NCBI GenBank assembly: GCA_020536535.1
Contig: JAHLWZ010000698.1
Location: 1,147-36,524, forward strand
Length of the DNA: 35,378 nt
Direction: 5' to 3'
Source: Pelomyxa schiedti
Taxonomy: Eukaryota; Evosea; Pelobiontida; Pelomyxidae
Made by a program: the position numbers and the translations under genes. Shown in pieces: positions 1-15,571 of this stretch (its first letter is position 1; the number at the start of each line of letters is the position of its first letter). The notes under the pieces were generated by a model that had not been told where the DNA came from, searched no databases, and was given only the letters and a program-made list of their open reading frames with translations.

Positions 1-30
1 TGCACACCCAGTTTCACCCCTTGGCTCTGA
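1..30 (+). CDS. 3' end of duplicated small ORF (partial)
   Basis: Reading from base 1, the frame gives the nine residues CTPSFTPWL and then TGA. This is identical to the last nine residues of the ORF at 243-410. The upstream part lies outside the window, so this is presumably the tail of a tandem copy. Whether it is expressed is unknown; no protein family is recognised. Confidence 0.35.
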   Translation, partial: CTPSFTPWL

Positions 31-121
31 ATGATCCGCGGGAACCCACCAACAGCCCCCAACAACAACAACCATGCACTACACAGTCACCATCCAATCC
101 GTGATCACCAACCAGCAACAA
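1..121. repeat. Direct repeat, copy A (window edge)
   Basis: Bases 1-121 are identical to 381-501, an offset of exactly 380 bp; identity stops at base 122 versus 502. The repeat may extend left of the window. Its first 30 bases read as the last nine codons plus TGA of the same small ORF that is seen complete at 243-410, so the repeated unit carries an ORF end and its downstream flank. Confidence 0.95.
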
Positions 122-242
122 ACCCACAACTTCCTCCTGTGTTTTTCCATTTCCCGCCTCACTGCAAGGTAGTCTTTATTATTCACACCATTACTAACCT
201 AATCTCAGAGCCCGATTTGGACTTGTCATCCTCTATTATCAA

Positions 243-410
243 ATGACATCAAACCCTTCTTCTTCCTTCAAAAGCCCAGCAGCAAAATCTCGCGAAATCG
301 GTGCTGGACCGCCGGTGATGGAGTTCTTTGGGGAGTTATTGGGTAGTGGTTGGTGCACGGCATGGAGTCCCACCCCACTTTGCACACCCAGTTTCACCCC
401 TTGGCTCTGA
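243..410 (+). CDS. Small hypothetical protein, 55 aa
   Basis: An ATG at 243 opens a 55-codon frame ending in TGA at 408-410. The product is rich in Ser and Pro at the N-terminus and Trp-rich at the end (it finishes TPSFTPWL). No family is recognised. A convincing intron lies just upstream at 169-208: GT donor, a perfect TACTAAC branch-like motif and TCTCAG acceptor. It could be a 5' UTR intron or join an upstream coding exon. The C-terminal coding part lies inside the 121-bp direct repeat, so the ORF appears tandemly duplicated. It could equally be a chance ORF within a tandem repeat. Confidence 0.35.
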   Translation: MTSNPSSSFKSPAAKSREIGAGPPVMEFFGELLGSGWCTAWSPTPLCTPSFTPWL

Positions 411-501
411 ATGATCCGCGGGAACCCACCAACAGCCCCCAACAACAACAACCATGCACTACACAGTCACCATCCAATCCGTGATCACCAACCAGCAACA
501 A
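381..501. repeat. Direct repeat, copy B
   Basis: Identical over 121 bp to bases 1-121. It contains the last ten codons (stop included) of the 243-410 ORF plus 91 bp downstream. After base 501 the sequence departs completely from copy A, so this is the last, cut-off unit of a tandem arrangement with a 380-bp period. Confidence 0.95.
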
Positions 502-560
502 GAGATTTTGAAATTTTTTGCTTTTTGGGTTTGAAACGAAAATCAGCAACGCCCGGAACT

Positions 561-1398
561 CGGGACTTGGGGTAAAATGCCAAAACGACCGTTGTGTGGG
601 GAGTCACAGTTTGAAAGTGGTGGGTCACAGTGTGCCCACCACACTTCCTTGTTATTTTGTCCACAGTCGATGTACACTGGCATTTCATTCTCAAGCTGTT
701 GCCAGCAACACCGACCAACCACACCCACCCATGCCATTAACCGCCGTCGAACCACCCGCACCCGCCCCCACACTCCAAGGCTGAGCAAAAACAAAATGAT
801 GAAAATTTTCTGAGGAAAACGGGACGCACTGGTGCGTGAAAAAAAGCACCAGCGTGTGCGAAAAGCGCAGAGATTTTTGGCGGGTGCGTGGACGCACCAA
901 AAGAGAAAAGTGCGTGGGCCTGGTTCTCCACACTGGGGCCTCCAAGTTGGCGGGAAGTGCGCAGCCCAGGCAGACCGTCGATGGGGCTGCCCGGGGAGCG
1001 TGTTTCCAGGACACACCAAGGCTCCATAGCCGAGAAAAACGACGCACAAAATCGAATTTTTGGTGCGTCCGCGCACCCGCCGTCCTTTTTTGTCACGCAC
1101 CGATATTTTTACAAGACGCCGAAAACCCATCAAAAAAAAACTTCGGGGGTGGGTTTCGTTCTGAACGTCGTGTGTGACCATGCTTTTCTTGTTGGAGGGA
1201 GAAAAACGGGGAGGGTGTGGCCTCGATCACGGGGGTGCGGCAGCTTTGTTTGGGTGTCAGGACAATTCCACCACTGTTCGGGAGTGTGACGTCTTCTAAA
1301 ATCACTGCAACACGACAGTGTGGGCAACACACATTGTTCACATGTTTCTTGTTGTCACAGAGGAAACCAGTGTTTTTTGTATTTTACCCCAAGTCCCG
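561..1398. repeat. Long imperfect palindrome / fold-back element (838 bp)
   Basis: An 18-bp terminal inverted repeat is perfect: 561-578 against 1381-1398 (starts CGGGACTTGGGG). A second nested pair, 878-901 against 1059-1082, matches at 23 of 24 positions. Both pairs share the same centre near base 980, and a short third pair (961-967 against 984-990) lies close to that centre. GGTGCGT motifs recur throughout. No transposase-like ORF is seen inside, so it resembles a non-autonomous fold-back or MITE-like element. No clear target-site duplication is visible at the ends. This stretch accounts for most of the gene-free DNA between 411 and 1432. Confidence 0.6.
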
Positions 1399-1432
1399 GG
1401 TTGTTCTGTGAACACGACTACACATCAAGGTG

Positions 1433-4400
1433 ATGCGCAGAAACGACGGGAGTAGGGAGGGGCAGGTGCCTGTTGTACAGTGCGTTGTAATCGGCGAAGA
1501 GTCTTGTGTATCCGCGGTGTTCAACGACCTAGTGGCACGCGGCATCACCCCAGACGCGGAGCAGCAGGGTCAAGGCGACCTCACCGTCATCATCCCTGAC
1601 CAAGATCCCTGCTGCTACTCCAACCCCGAAAGCGACTCCCTACCCCGAACAGCACGGGGAATGGTGCAATTAGGGGACGCCGGCGGGACGACGAGGAGGA
1701 GAGTGAAGGTCAGGTTGCACAGGAATCGGTGTGTGGTCGGCCCCGAGGCGGTCCAGGACGACACAAGTATCCATGCTGGCGGGACCGGCGATATTATTAT
1801 GGGACGTGGTGGTGGTGGTGATGACGCCGATGCGGTTGTTGTTGTGGTAATGAGTTCCTCTGGCGGTTCAATATACCTCGATGAAATGCTGTCCAGGGTG
1901 TATCACTGTGGAAATTCTTATTTTGACGCCATTGCAAACGCTGCTACCAAAGCCAGGAATCTGTTGCTTGTGGATTATGGGATTTCCACTGAACGGAAAG
2001 ACATGGAGAACAGCTTAGCTGCGGCGTTTTCGGTGAACTATCCTATCCTGCAATATCTTACCACAATCTCACACCAAATCGCAACAAACAGATCGGCGCA
2101 TTCAAGTTGTTGAACGGGATCAAAAAGGAAGGGCAACCATGCACACCACCGGGATTATTCCGCTCGATACTCGAAACTGCAAGGCTCCCCGGTTACGGTT
2201 TACCTCAATTACAGTTTTTGCATTCATCACAAAAATGCATAGAGTCAGTTTTGCCACCTGGAACTGGACTCGAGATAATGCGCATGTCCCCGTCAACAGT
2301 GCGGAGCAAATTTCTTCCCATTTTTTCAGAGCCAAATTGTCTGGGTGGTCCAAATCGCATGTTGGTTTATGCCCTGAAAAGATGGATTCAAGTGAAAAAC
2401 TGGCCAGCAGTAACTGAACTGATACTGGCAAAAGCAATGCAAATATCTCGTGTTAAACTTGATGGCCTGAATTTGAAATCAGTTCCAGAGCAGCTTTCAG
2501 GAATCACATGTCAGAAACTGGATCTTTGCAGTTCTATCACTCAACTTCCACAGTGGCTTACTCATGCCAAAATGCGGGAGATTGTCTCGATTGACAAAAA
2601 AAAAACGTGGCATAGGCACCACATGCTCTTTGGAGAGTCTCCCACGTGGCAAAATGAACTCAAACTTATTTGCTTTGGGGACCAGATTCGCTTGCAAGAA
2701 GATGTCTTGAACTGCTTGAAGGACAAAAGACACAAACTGAAGTTGAACTTCCAAATAAAGGACAACCAACCAGCACCAGCCGTCATCAACGTGCAGCATG
2801 ATTTCAAGATGCCCGGTCTACGTTTATACTCATGGACAGTATGGAGCTTGGGTGTGCATTCTTTCCTCTCTCTCCATCACCACCAAATCCACTAATTTAT
2901 CCCCACTCAGGTGAAAAATGCCACCTGTTTTTGCCGTGCTTCTTCTGCAGCAACTCTGTTTTCCTGGTGTTCTGCGATTTTTTACAATTCCATCCAGATG
3001 ACAGTGATCCACCAAAGAGATTGTTCTTCTGGCTTGATGAAATATCCAGGTGCTGGAGTCAATCCAACGTTCCCCAGAACGCCCAAATTATCCTTGTTGT
3101 GTTTGGCAAAGTGTTTTCTGACATCCAGAAAAAACTTTCACGAACGGTGTACCCCTTCTTTCAATTTGACCGTTTCAAGAACCTCACTCTTCGTGCAGTT
3201 TCTGTTATCAACTACTTCAAGGGTTATGAGTGGTTCTCTGATTCCACTCCATTCTCCTTCAACACAGATTCTACATCCACACCCATCACAGGAAAGCAAG
3301 TTGGGAAGATATCTCAAGTTCTGGGAAGTATTGCCGGGGAAACCTCAACGTTAGTTTCACCAAGATGGGTTGCATTCTCCAAGAGGCTGAGGGTGGTGAG
3401 GGAAAGCATCATGAAGTGGACTGACTTTGCTCAAATGGCTGCTTCATGTGGTGTTGGAGCTCTGTGTGGCGTCAATCCAGAAGTTGATCTTGAGATGTGT
3501 TGTGATTTCCTGGCGGACACAGGATCCATCATCCACTTCAGGCATCCCCTATGGTCAAACTCATCCCATCAAAACCTGTCTCAGTTCGTTGTTCTCAAGC
3601 CAGAGTGGTTCAACAAGCAGTTATCTGACATGACTGAATATCTGAGGGGCATCACTTTTGACAATCTCATAACGGCTGTTGAGGAGCTCCGGCACAGTGA
3701 TGATACAGATCCCGCCACATGTGCTCAAAAGAAGGAAGCACTGCAATCAACTGGCTGACTGTGCCCAGAAAATCTTATTGGGAGTACAATTTCAGACTCA
3801 GATGCCAGGAATTAGCTCTTGGATGTCATCCCTTCTTCAGGAACTGCACCTGGCGTTCATGTGCGACGAAGTTCCTCACCTTTCCTTCTGTCTACTGCCT
3901 GACTCCCGTATCACTGGTACACATTTCGTGCCTGAGAGACTAATGACTTCAGTATGGGGACTTTCTAGGAAGTTTAACATCAGCAATGACAAAATCGTTG
4001 TAACTGGGAGATCCTTCCGTTTTGAAAATATTCACGAAGGGATGCTCACACAACTGATGAACATGGCCCGGCAGATACCAGGAGTTCAGCCAGAGGTGTT
4101 TTGGAAGACAGGCCTGTGGGTGTCAAAGAAGTGTGAGGGGGGCAAACAGGATCTTCTCATCACTGAGCAGGCTGGGGAGTCAATCAACATGTTCATGAGA
4201 ACATCCTTTTCTTCGTCGGTTGAATCCCATGACTCGCTCTCGTTTGGGGTCAACCTGGGAGCCCATGTGTTGATGTGGTTGAACAGATTTTTCCAAGTCA
4301 ACAACCTCCCGGCAGTGCAGTCCTTCCCCTGTCCCCATTGCCTCATGAATAAAATTAGGGTAGAGGGAGAGGAAGTGAACTACTTTCAAGAGGATGTGCT

Positions 4401-5629
4401 GAAGGCTGCACTGGACCAAACAAGTGACCTTAAGTGCCCCAGAGGTGAAGAAAGGGATCCCCGCATGACACTTACGGACATTGCTCCTGAGCTTTCTTAC
4501 CTGACGATTGGCCCACCGTCCACTGATTCTGGCAACATCTTGATTTACGAAGGCGAGAATGTGCCAGTGGCCTTGGAGACAATATTGCCCATGATTTCTG
4601 TTTTGAGGGAGATTCCCCGGCGTAAACTTGTGAACTACACTGGTGCTCGCGTTGTGGAACAAAGTTGTGGGTAGTGTCTGAGCAAATACCTCTTCAATTT
4701 CCTCCAAACCACCTTTTCCCAGAGAGCCTTCAGAGCTGCCTCAGGGGTACATCACTCAACCTGAGGGACCTGTTGATGAAATCTTCTACAGAGGTGTCAT
4801 CGTTCATTGGGAGTATCTTGACAATGAGTTTGAGGCAGAAGATTCTGAGAGACGTTGCCAAGGGACTTGAGCACCTACACTCTCAACATCCTCCTCTCGT
4901 TCACGATGGACTGTTCCTTGAAGATGGTTCGTTGACTTTGTTCTCCCACCGCAACCAACAACTCTCCCAACAGGATGCATTTGGATCACATCGCTTCAGG
5001 AATCAGGAGGAACAACCGGACCTTGGGCAAAGGTTGTTATCTTCCGTCTATGTGAATAATATATAGTTAGTATATGTCCGGTAACCAGTAATTGAACAGC
5101 TTGGATTCTTTGGATGCACTCCACCGCAAGGTCCGGACACGACCCCTCAAATCCAAAAACACCAACAACGACGAATCTATGCCGGGTCCCATAATTCGCA
5201 CCTGCGGAAGCGACCCCAAAACGGACGTGTGGAACTTTGGTGTGTGTTGCCGCCCTCTCCCTCTCTTGTAACAACCCAACACACAAACACAACACAGGTG
5301 TTCTTGTGCGGCAGGTTGTCGACCCACTGAACCCCCTGCAGCGAGTGCGGGTGACATCAGGGCACCCCGCCGGGAGATTCCATGCCCACCCACACCCGTC
5401 GGCTAGGCTTCCGTGGCCCCAGCCGCACACCATCGCAGTGGAGCCACAACGCCTGGCCACAGTGGCTGCTGTCAAGACGGGCTGCAGTATTGTGCCCATC
5501 TTCCGCAAGTCGGCACCCAGATGGGCCAAGGCGCTCATGACCTTGTGTTGGACTGTGAACCCCGCGTCAAGACCCTCGATGTGCAACCTCCTCAATGCAT
5601 GGGACTACTTTGGTGACTGCATGTTTTAG
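1433..5629 (+). CDS. Roco-family protein with degenerate Roc GTPase and pseudokinase
   Basis: Seven exons fit one frame of about 1295 codons: 1433-2032, 2092-2851, 2911-3677, 3709-4629, 4665-5032, 5100-5239 and 5298-5629. The first 200 residues are unrecognised. A short leucine-rich stretch follows (about 2455-2575, e.g. LDGLNLKSVPEQL), then a Roc-like domain (2650-3300), a COR domain (3340-3900; PRWVAFSKRL, DTGSIIHFRHPLWS) and a C-terminal TKL-type kinase fold (4490-5620; LWVVSE hinge, DVAKGLEHLH, KTDVWNFG, CWTVNPASRPSM). The Roc P-loop GxxxxGK[ST] reads GDQIRLQE (2677-2700). In the kinase, VAIK reads VALE (near 4570), HRD reads VHDG (4899-4910) and DFG reads FSH (4941-4949). Known Roco proteins are signalling GTPase-kinases; this one probably acts as a scaffold. 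The 3678-3708 intron is the least certain junction. Confidence 0.8.
4630..4664 (+). other. 35-nt intron in the Roco kinase domain
   Basis: Removing 35 nt joins RRKL to LWVVSE in frame, giving a normal kinase beta4-beta5/hinge segment. Without it the frame runs into TAG at 4672. GT donor, AAAG acceptor, phase 0. Confidence 0.75.
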
Positions 5630-5641
5630 GTAGCCAAAAAA

Positions 5642-5681
5642 AAAAACCCATCTAAAGGGTTTTTGATACCTCACTAGAGGT
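5642..5681. other. Two tandem hairpins after the Roco stop
   Basis: AAAAACCC (5642-5649) pairs perfectly with GGGTTTTT (5657-5664) around a 7-nt loop. Four bases later ACCTC (5668-5672) pairs with GAGGT (5677-5681) around a 4-nt loop. They lie in the roughly 216-bp gap between the convergent Roco and ETF-QO genes. A role in 3'-end formation or transcript stability is only a guess. Confidence 0.5.
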
Positions 5682-5845
5682 TACAATCTCTTTTGAGCAG
5701 CATAACATAACATAACAAGAAAAGGAAAGAAAAATGTTTGGTTTGTTTTTAACAACACAAGTGGACATGTTGAAGTGGGTGGAATAGGGGCAAGGGGTGT
5801 TGGATGCTGCAGATGATGTTGGGGCGTTCTCGTAGTGGGATTGTG

Positions 5846-8451
5846 TTACATGTCGATGTACTGTGGGCCACCAAGCTCAGGAACTGTCCACGCAATATTC
5901 TGTGTTGTTTGAGCAAAAGGAATTCGGTTGTGATTGGGGATAGAATCACCTGTGTGGGGTCCTTAATGTCACAGGACTTGCAGTGTAAGCAGTTAGAAGC
6001 ATTTATTACATGCTTCACGCGGCCGTCATTCCCATCCTTCACATATTCATATACACCGGCTGGACAGAATCTGGAATCAATTCCACCATAAGCCTGCATG
6101 CAATGGTTATTTGTTTGTAAGTGAGGAAAGCAAATGTAAAGGGCGCCGACCTTCAGGTTTACTTCTAATGGAACGGATTTATCACGCAGCACCAAGTGAG
6201 TAGGTTGGTCTTCAGGGTGCAAAGTGCCACTCTTTGACAGAGCGGTGCTCTTAGAGAAGGTAATTTTTTCATCCGGCCTGGGGTATTCTGTTTGTTTGTA
6301 TGAGGATATTGTTGACTAAAGAATGCTTTTAACCTGTTGGCACAAATTTCCAAGCCGGCTTGGTCATTTCGTGGTCCATTTCACTTATCTTTAGAGTGAT
6401 TGGTAATTTACCACGTAAAATGAATGTATCCGCAGCACTCCATCCAAGGAAAGGCAAAAGACCAAAATGCCTGAATGTTGGACGAAGATTTCTGACTTCC
6501 TGATGGTGTGGTGAACACAGTTTATTGTAGTGACATCCTACCTTGAGTTCTTTCCAGATCCAAGAAGATCTCACAGCTCTGTCATATCCAGAAAGGTCTG
6601 GTGGTTCCTTTGTGGAAGAGGAATTATTGTTACTTTTTTTCAGAGCTTCAAAAGCCGCCTCAGCTGCAAGGATGCCTGTGAGAAGAAATATAAGCAATAT
6701 TGTAGAATAAAAAAAGCGCGTGCCAGATTTCATAGCCGTGTGCGCTCCTTTTATTTTCGCCACATTCATAAACCCAGCAGAGGCACCAACAAGAGCACCT
6801 CCAGGGAAATGCAATCTGAAACTAGTCAGAAATGGGTCTTCCCCACTAAAGGATTACTGTGGGACTGCCTGTAAACCGCCTTCTGAGAGCGTGCGAGCCC
6901 CAAACTGGATGCACTCACTATTCTTGAGCATATTGGTCAGTGCACGTTGCCTTTTAAAACGCTGGAATTCTTGAAAAGGGTCAATGTAGGGGTTACAGTA
7001 ATCAAGTCCAGCTACGTAACCCAGTGACACCTACAAGTGTTACAAAATAAGGAGTCTTTGTTGCATACCAAGTTGTTGTGCATGTGGTATTCAAATGACC
7101 CACCCCATGTTGTGTTACTCATTGGCCATCCCGTGGTATGCACTACCCTCCCTCTGTGATGAAACTTGTCCGGTACACGCCATAGCTGGATTCTTTTTAG
7201 TTTTTTGCCCTTTTCCAAGCGGTTTATACCTCCTTGAATCCTATTCCATATGACTGTGGACTACTTTTTGCGCGAAGGTTGTACTTCTTCATAACTGCCT
7301 CAGATAGTGATCCGTGGCACCCCTCAGCCAGAAGAGTAATGCGGCCGTGAAGATTCATACCGTCTTGAAAAGATTCCTGCATTTCCTCCTAAGAGCATGC
7401 ACTTGGCTTAATAATGAGATGTCACCTTTTTTTTGCCATCCTTTGAACGACCACTGTCTGTTGTTTTCACACCAGAAATAACACCGTTGTTGAGGAGAAC
7501 CTGTTACTAGTTAGGAGCAATAACGTTATGGAATTCAACATCGGCAGCCGCAAAACCAGGATAGACTTCAACTCCAATTCCTGTTGCAATCTCAGCGAGC
7601 CACCTACGAAACAATGAGAAAACCTTGTTTCCCTCTACCGATGGGAAGTAGTATACTTGCACACATTTCCCAAACTGACGATGATATTTCCCCGGTTCTT
7701 GGTTGTTGGAGGAATAGGCATTCTTTGGGGAAATGAAACGAGTGAGATACAAACGATCAAGGGAAGGAAAACCTGAGTCGAGGGAGTTGCGGGCCTGGTA
7801 ATAAATAGAACTTATCTTGCGTGCACCAGGAATATTCAGGAGGCTGTTTTGAAATTGGCTTACTATGTTGCAAGTTTCTTTGTACCCAAACTTGCCTTTG
7901 CCTCTTGCCATTTTGGGATTAATTCATCCAGCACACTAGCCTGGAGCACACACCCAGATATAGTATGCAAACCTGGTGGCATTTCCAGGGTGAAATCATT
8001 GGCCAAAGGCAATCAATTTGAGTGTTTCGTGTTTTGTGTTTTGGTGTTTCAAGTGGGTGCGATATCAACGTACCTATTTGTGGAGCCTTATCAATGACAC
8101 ACACAGAGAAATCATCACCCGACTTCGCGCACAGCTGTTTTAATCTGATGGCAGCAGCAAGGCCAGCAGGGCCTCCCCCAACAACAACAACATCATATTT
8201 CATATCTCCTCCCCCTGTCCCAGTATCATTAGCCATGCTTATCAAACAAATTAAAAGACAAACAAATAAAAATAAAATAACGCAGCGACTCCAACAAAAA
8301 GTCAACACATGCCGTTGTCCTCAGCCTTCCCCTGTGACGATGACGTCATTGCGCGTCGATGACGTGGACGACGAAGTGGGGCAGGCCACGCGCCCAATGC
8401 CATGCCACCAAATCCCACAATTGACAACGTCCCTGCCCACGCGCACTGCAT
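5846..8451 (-). CDS. ETFDH: Electron-transfer flavoprotein:ubiquinone oxidoreductase (ETF-QO)
   Basis: Passes electrons from ETF (fatty-acid and amino-acid dehydrogenases) to ubiquinone at the inner mitochondrial membrane. The FAD-binding start YDVVVVGGGPAGLAAA is followed by GLHTISGCVL, WLAEIATGIGVEVYPGFAAA, LLAEGCHGSLSE, VVHTTGWP, LHFPGGALVGASAGFMNV and KIKGAHTAMKSG. The 4Fe-4S cysteines are FCPAGVYEY and NCLHCKSCDIKDPTQ; the end is NIAWTVPELGG. Exon 1 (8309-8451) encodes an Arg-rich leader, APLRRPRHRRAM, consistent with mitochondrial targeting, and joins exon 2 (8074-8237) in phase. Later exons: 7525-7603, 7426-7500, 7230-7388, 7069-7185, 6858-7030, 6724-6815, 6542-6675, 6334-6499, 6151-6287, 5950-6093 and 5846-5899. 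The stretch from about 7657 to 7930 is not fully resolved. Introns range from 24 to about 100 nt. Confidence 0.93.
6676..6723 (-). other. Candidate 48-nt GC-AG intron in ETF-QO
   Basis: Conserved MKSG must be followed by ILAAE, as in other ETF-QOs. Excising 6676-6723 restores this exactly, but the donor is CTG|GCACGC and no GT is available nearby. The segment is T-rich with a CTCACAG acceptor. Because 48 is divisible by three, an in-frame hydrophobic insertion is the alternative. Confidence 0.55.
7501..7524 (-). other. 24-nt ultrashort intron in ETF-QO
   Basis: On the minus strand the 24 nt start GTTATTGC, contain CCTAACTAG and end AACAG. Removal joins DVEFHN to VLLNNGVISGVKTTD in phase 0, the conserved order in this family. 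The retained version would hit TAG within the 24 nt. Confidence 0.85.
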
Positions 8452-8718
8452 CTTATTCCTGCAACAACGACACGATGCTCCCTCTGTATTTCGTAGGGCA
8501 ACAACACGGAAAGAGAAAAAAAAAGTGTTTCCAGGAAGAGGATCAGCATTGATCTGGGGGTGTGATTTGTACAACAAACTGATGACGAGGAGTGAGCTGA
8601 GGTTGGGGGTCAAAATCAGTATTTATGGCTTGATGTGGCGTTTCTGCTCAGGATGGTTGGTCTCAGAGTCAAATCACCCTTGGTGTAGCTGTGTTGTGGT
8701 TGTTATCACGTAAGCTCC

Positions 8719-14794
<6,076 letters not shown>

Positions 14795-14837
14795 TCATCA
14801 ACCACCAATGCAATTAATTAACCTAACCCCCACCAAC

Positions 14838-15394
14838 TTAATATTTACTGAACCCAACCGCCACCCATAATCGACACCAGGGCCCCCAACACCACACAAA
14901 TAAGTACGCACACACACAGGACATATACGCGCGCGCGCACATAGACACACACGCGGGCACATACATTTTCTTTGGGAGCACGGAGTGGGGCACGTATCTG
15001 GCGTTGATGGCGTCCCTGCCCACCCCGCGGTACGCCGCCTTCACCGCGTCCGCCACCGACAGCGGCCCCGCCCCCCTCGCCCCCCCTGCCTTGCCCCCCA
15101 GCCCCTGCGCCGCCCCCCCTGCCCCTGCCCCCCACGCCCTGCTGCTGTCATCCGCCGCTGGCGTGTACCCGCACACGTCGGGGGGACCTGCGAGGAGCAT
15201 GCCGCTGCTCTTGCTGCCGTGGTGTTGGCGCATAATGATGTCGACTAGACGAATCCGGGCAATGCCCTCGTGTGTATTGCCGATCAAGAGATGTGTTGAT
15301 TGGGTTTTTTTTCCCTTTCCTGTGTGAGAACCTTTCCAAAGCGTGACACTGGCCAGTCGGGGTCGCTCCTCCCACAATAGAGGGCAAGGTACAT
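14838..15394 (-). CDS. Small hypothetical protein, about 124 aa, three exons
   Basis: A model on the minus strand joins 15332-15394, 14965-15266 and 14838-14847 with consistent phases. ATG starts MYLALYCGRSDPDWPVSRFG and a 65-nt intron follows with GT..AG ends. The long exon has a Gly/Ala-rich middle and a more regular end, VADAVKAAYRGVGRDAINAR then YVPHSVLPKK. A GTATGTG donor at 14964 begins an intron full of alternating purine-pyrimidine sequence, ending TTCAG before a three-residue tail. Its stop is only 43 bp from the Pol III start codon. I do not recognise the family. A chance GC-rich ORF remains possible, although two in-phase introns argue against it. Confidence 0.45.
14904..14964. repeat. 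Alternating purine-pyrimidine tract
   Basis: About 60 bp of CA/CG alternation, including an uninterrupted run of CGs (14929-14938). This is the kind of sequence that can adopt Z-DNA. It falls in the predicted second intron of the small gene at 14838-15394, just ahead of the Pol III subunit start. Confidence 0.6.
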
Positions 15395-15571
15395 GTTCCG
15401 TAGGAACTTCCTGCAGGCTGCCGCTCCTGTGTTTTGCTGTTGAAGTTCCTTTCGAAATCAAATAACAACAAGCAAGGAGGCGACGGTATCGGAGATCCGG
15501 GGTCGTACACAACAGACATACAAACAACAAACACAGCAACATAAACAAGTACACACAAAGGGAGGGGGGAG

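Noticed and set aside
543-1181. 212-codon ORF on the minus strand
   Set aside because: It lies across the fold-back palindrome, its low-complexity Arg/Phe-rich sequence reflects the GGTGCGT repeats, and it matches no family.
8236-8308. Signal-peptide-like extension directly upstream of the ETF-QO FAD motif
   Set aside because: It has no ATG in frame and is T-rich intron sequence (8238-8308) between the leader exon and exon 2.
14985-15327. Plus-strand Pro/Ala-rich ORFs
   Set aside because: Antisense to the small gene at 14838-15394; composition only, no start context or splice support.
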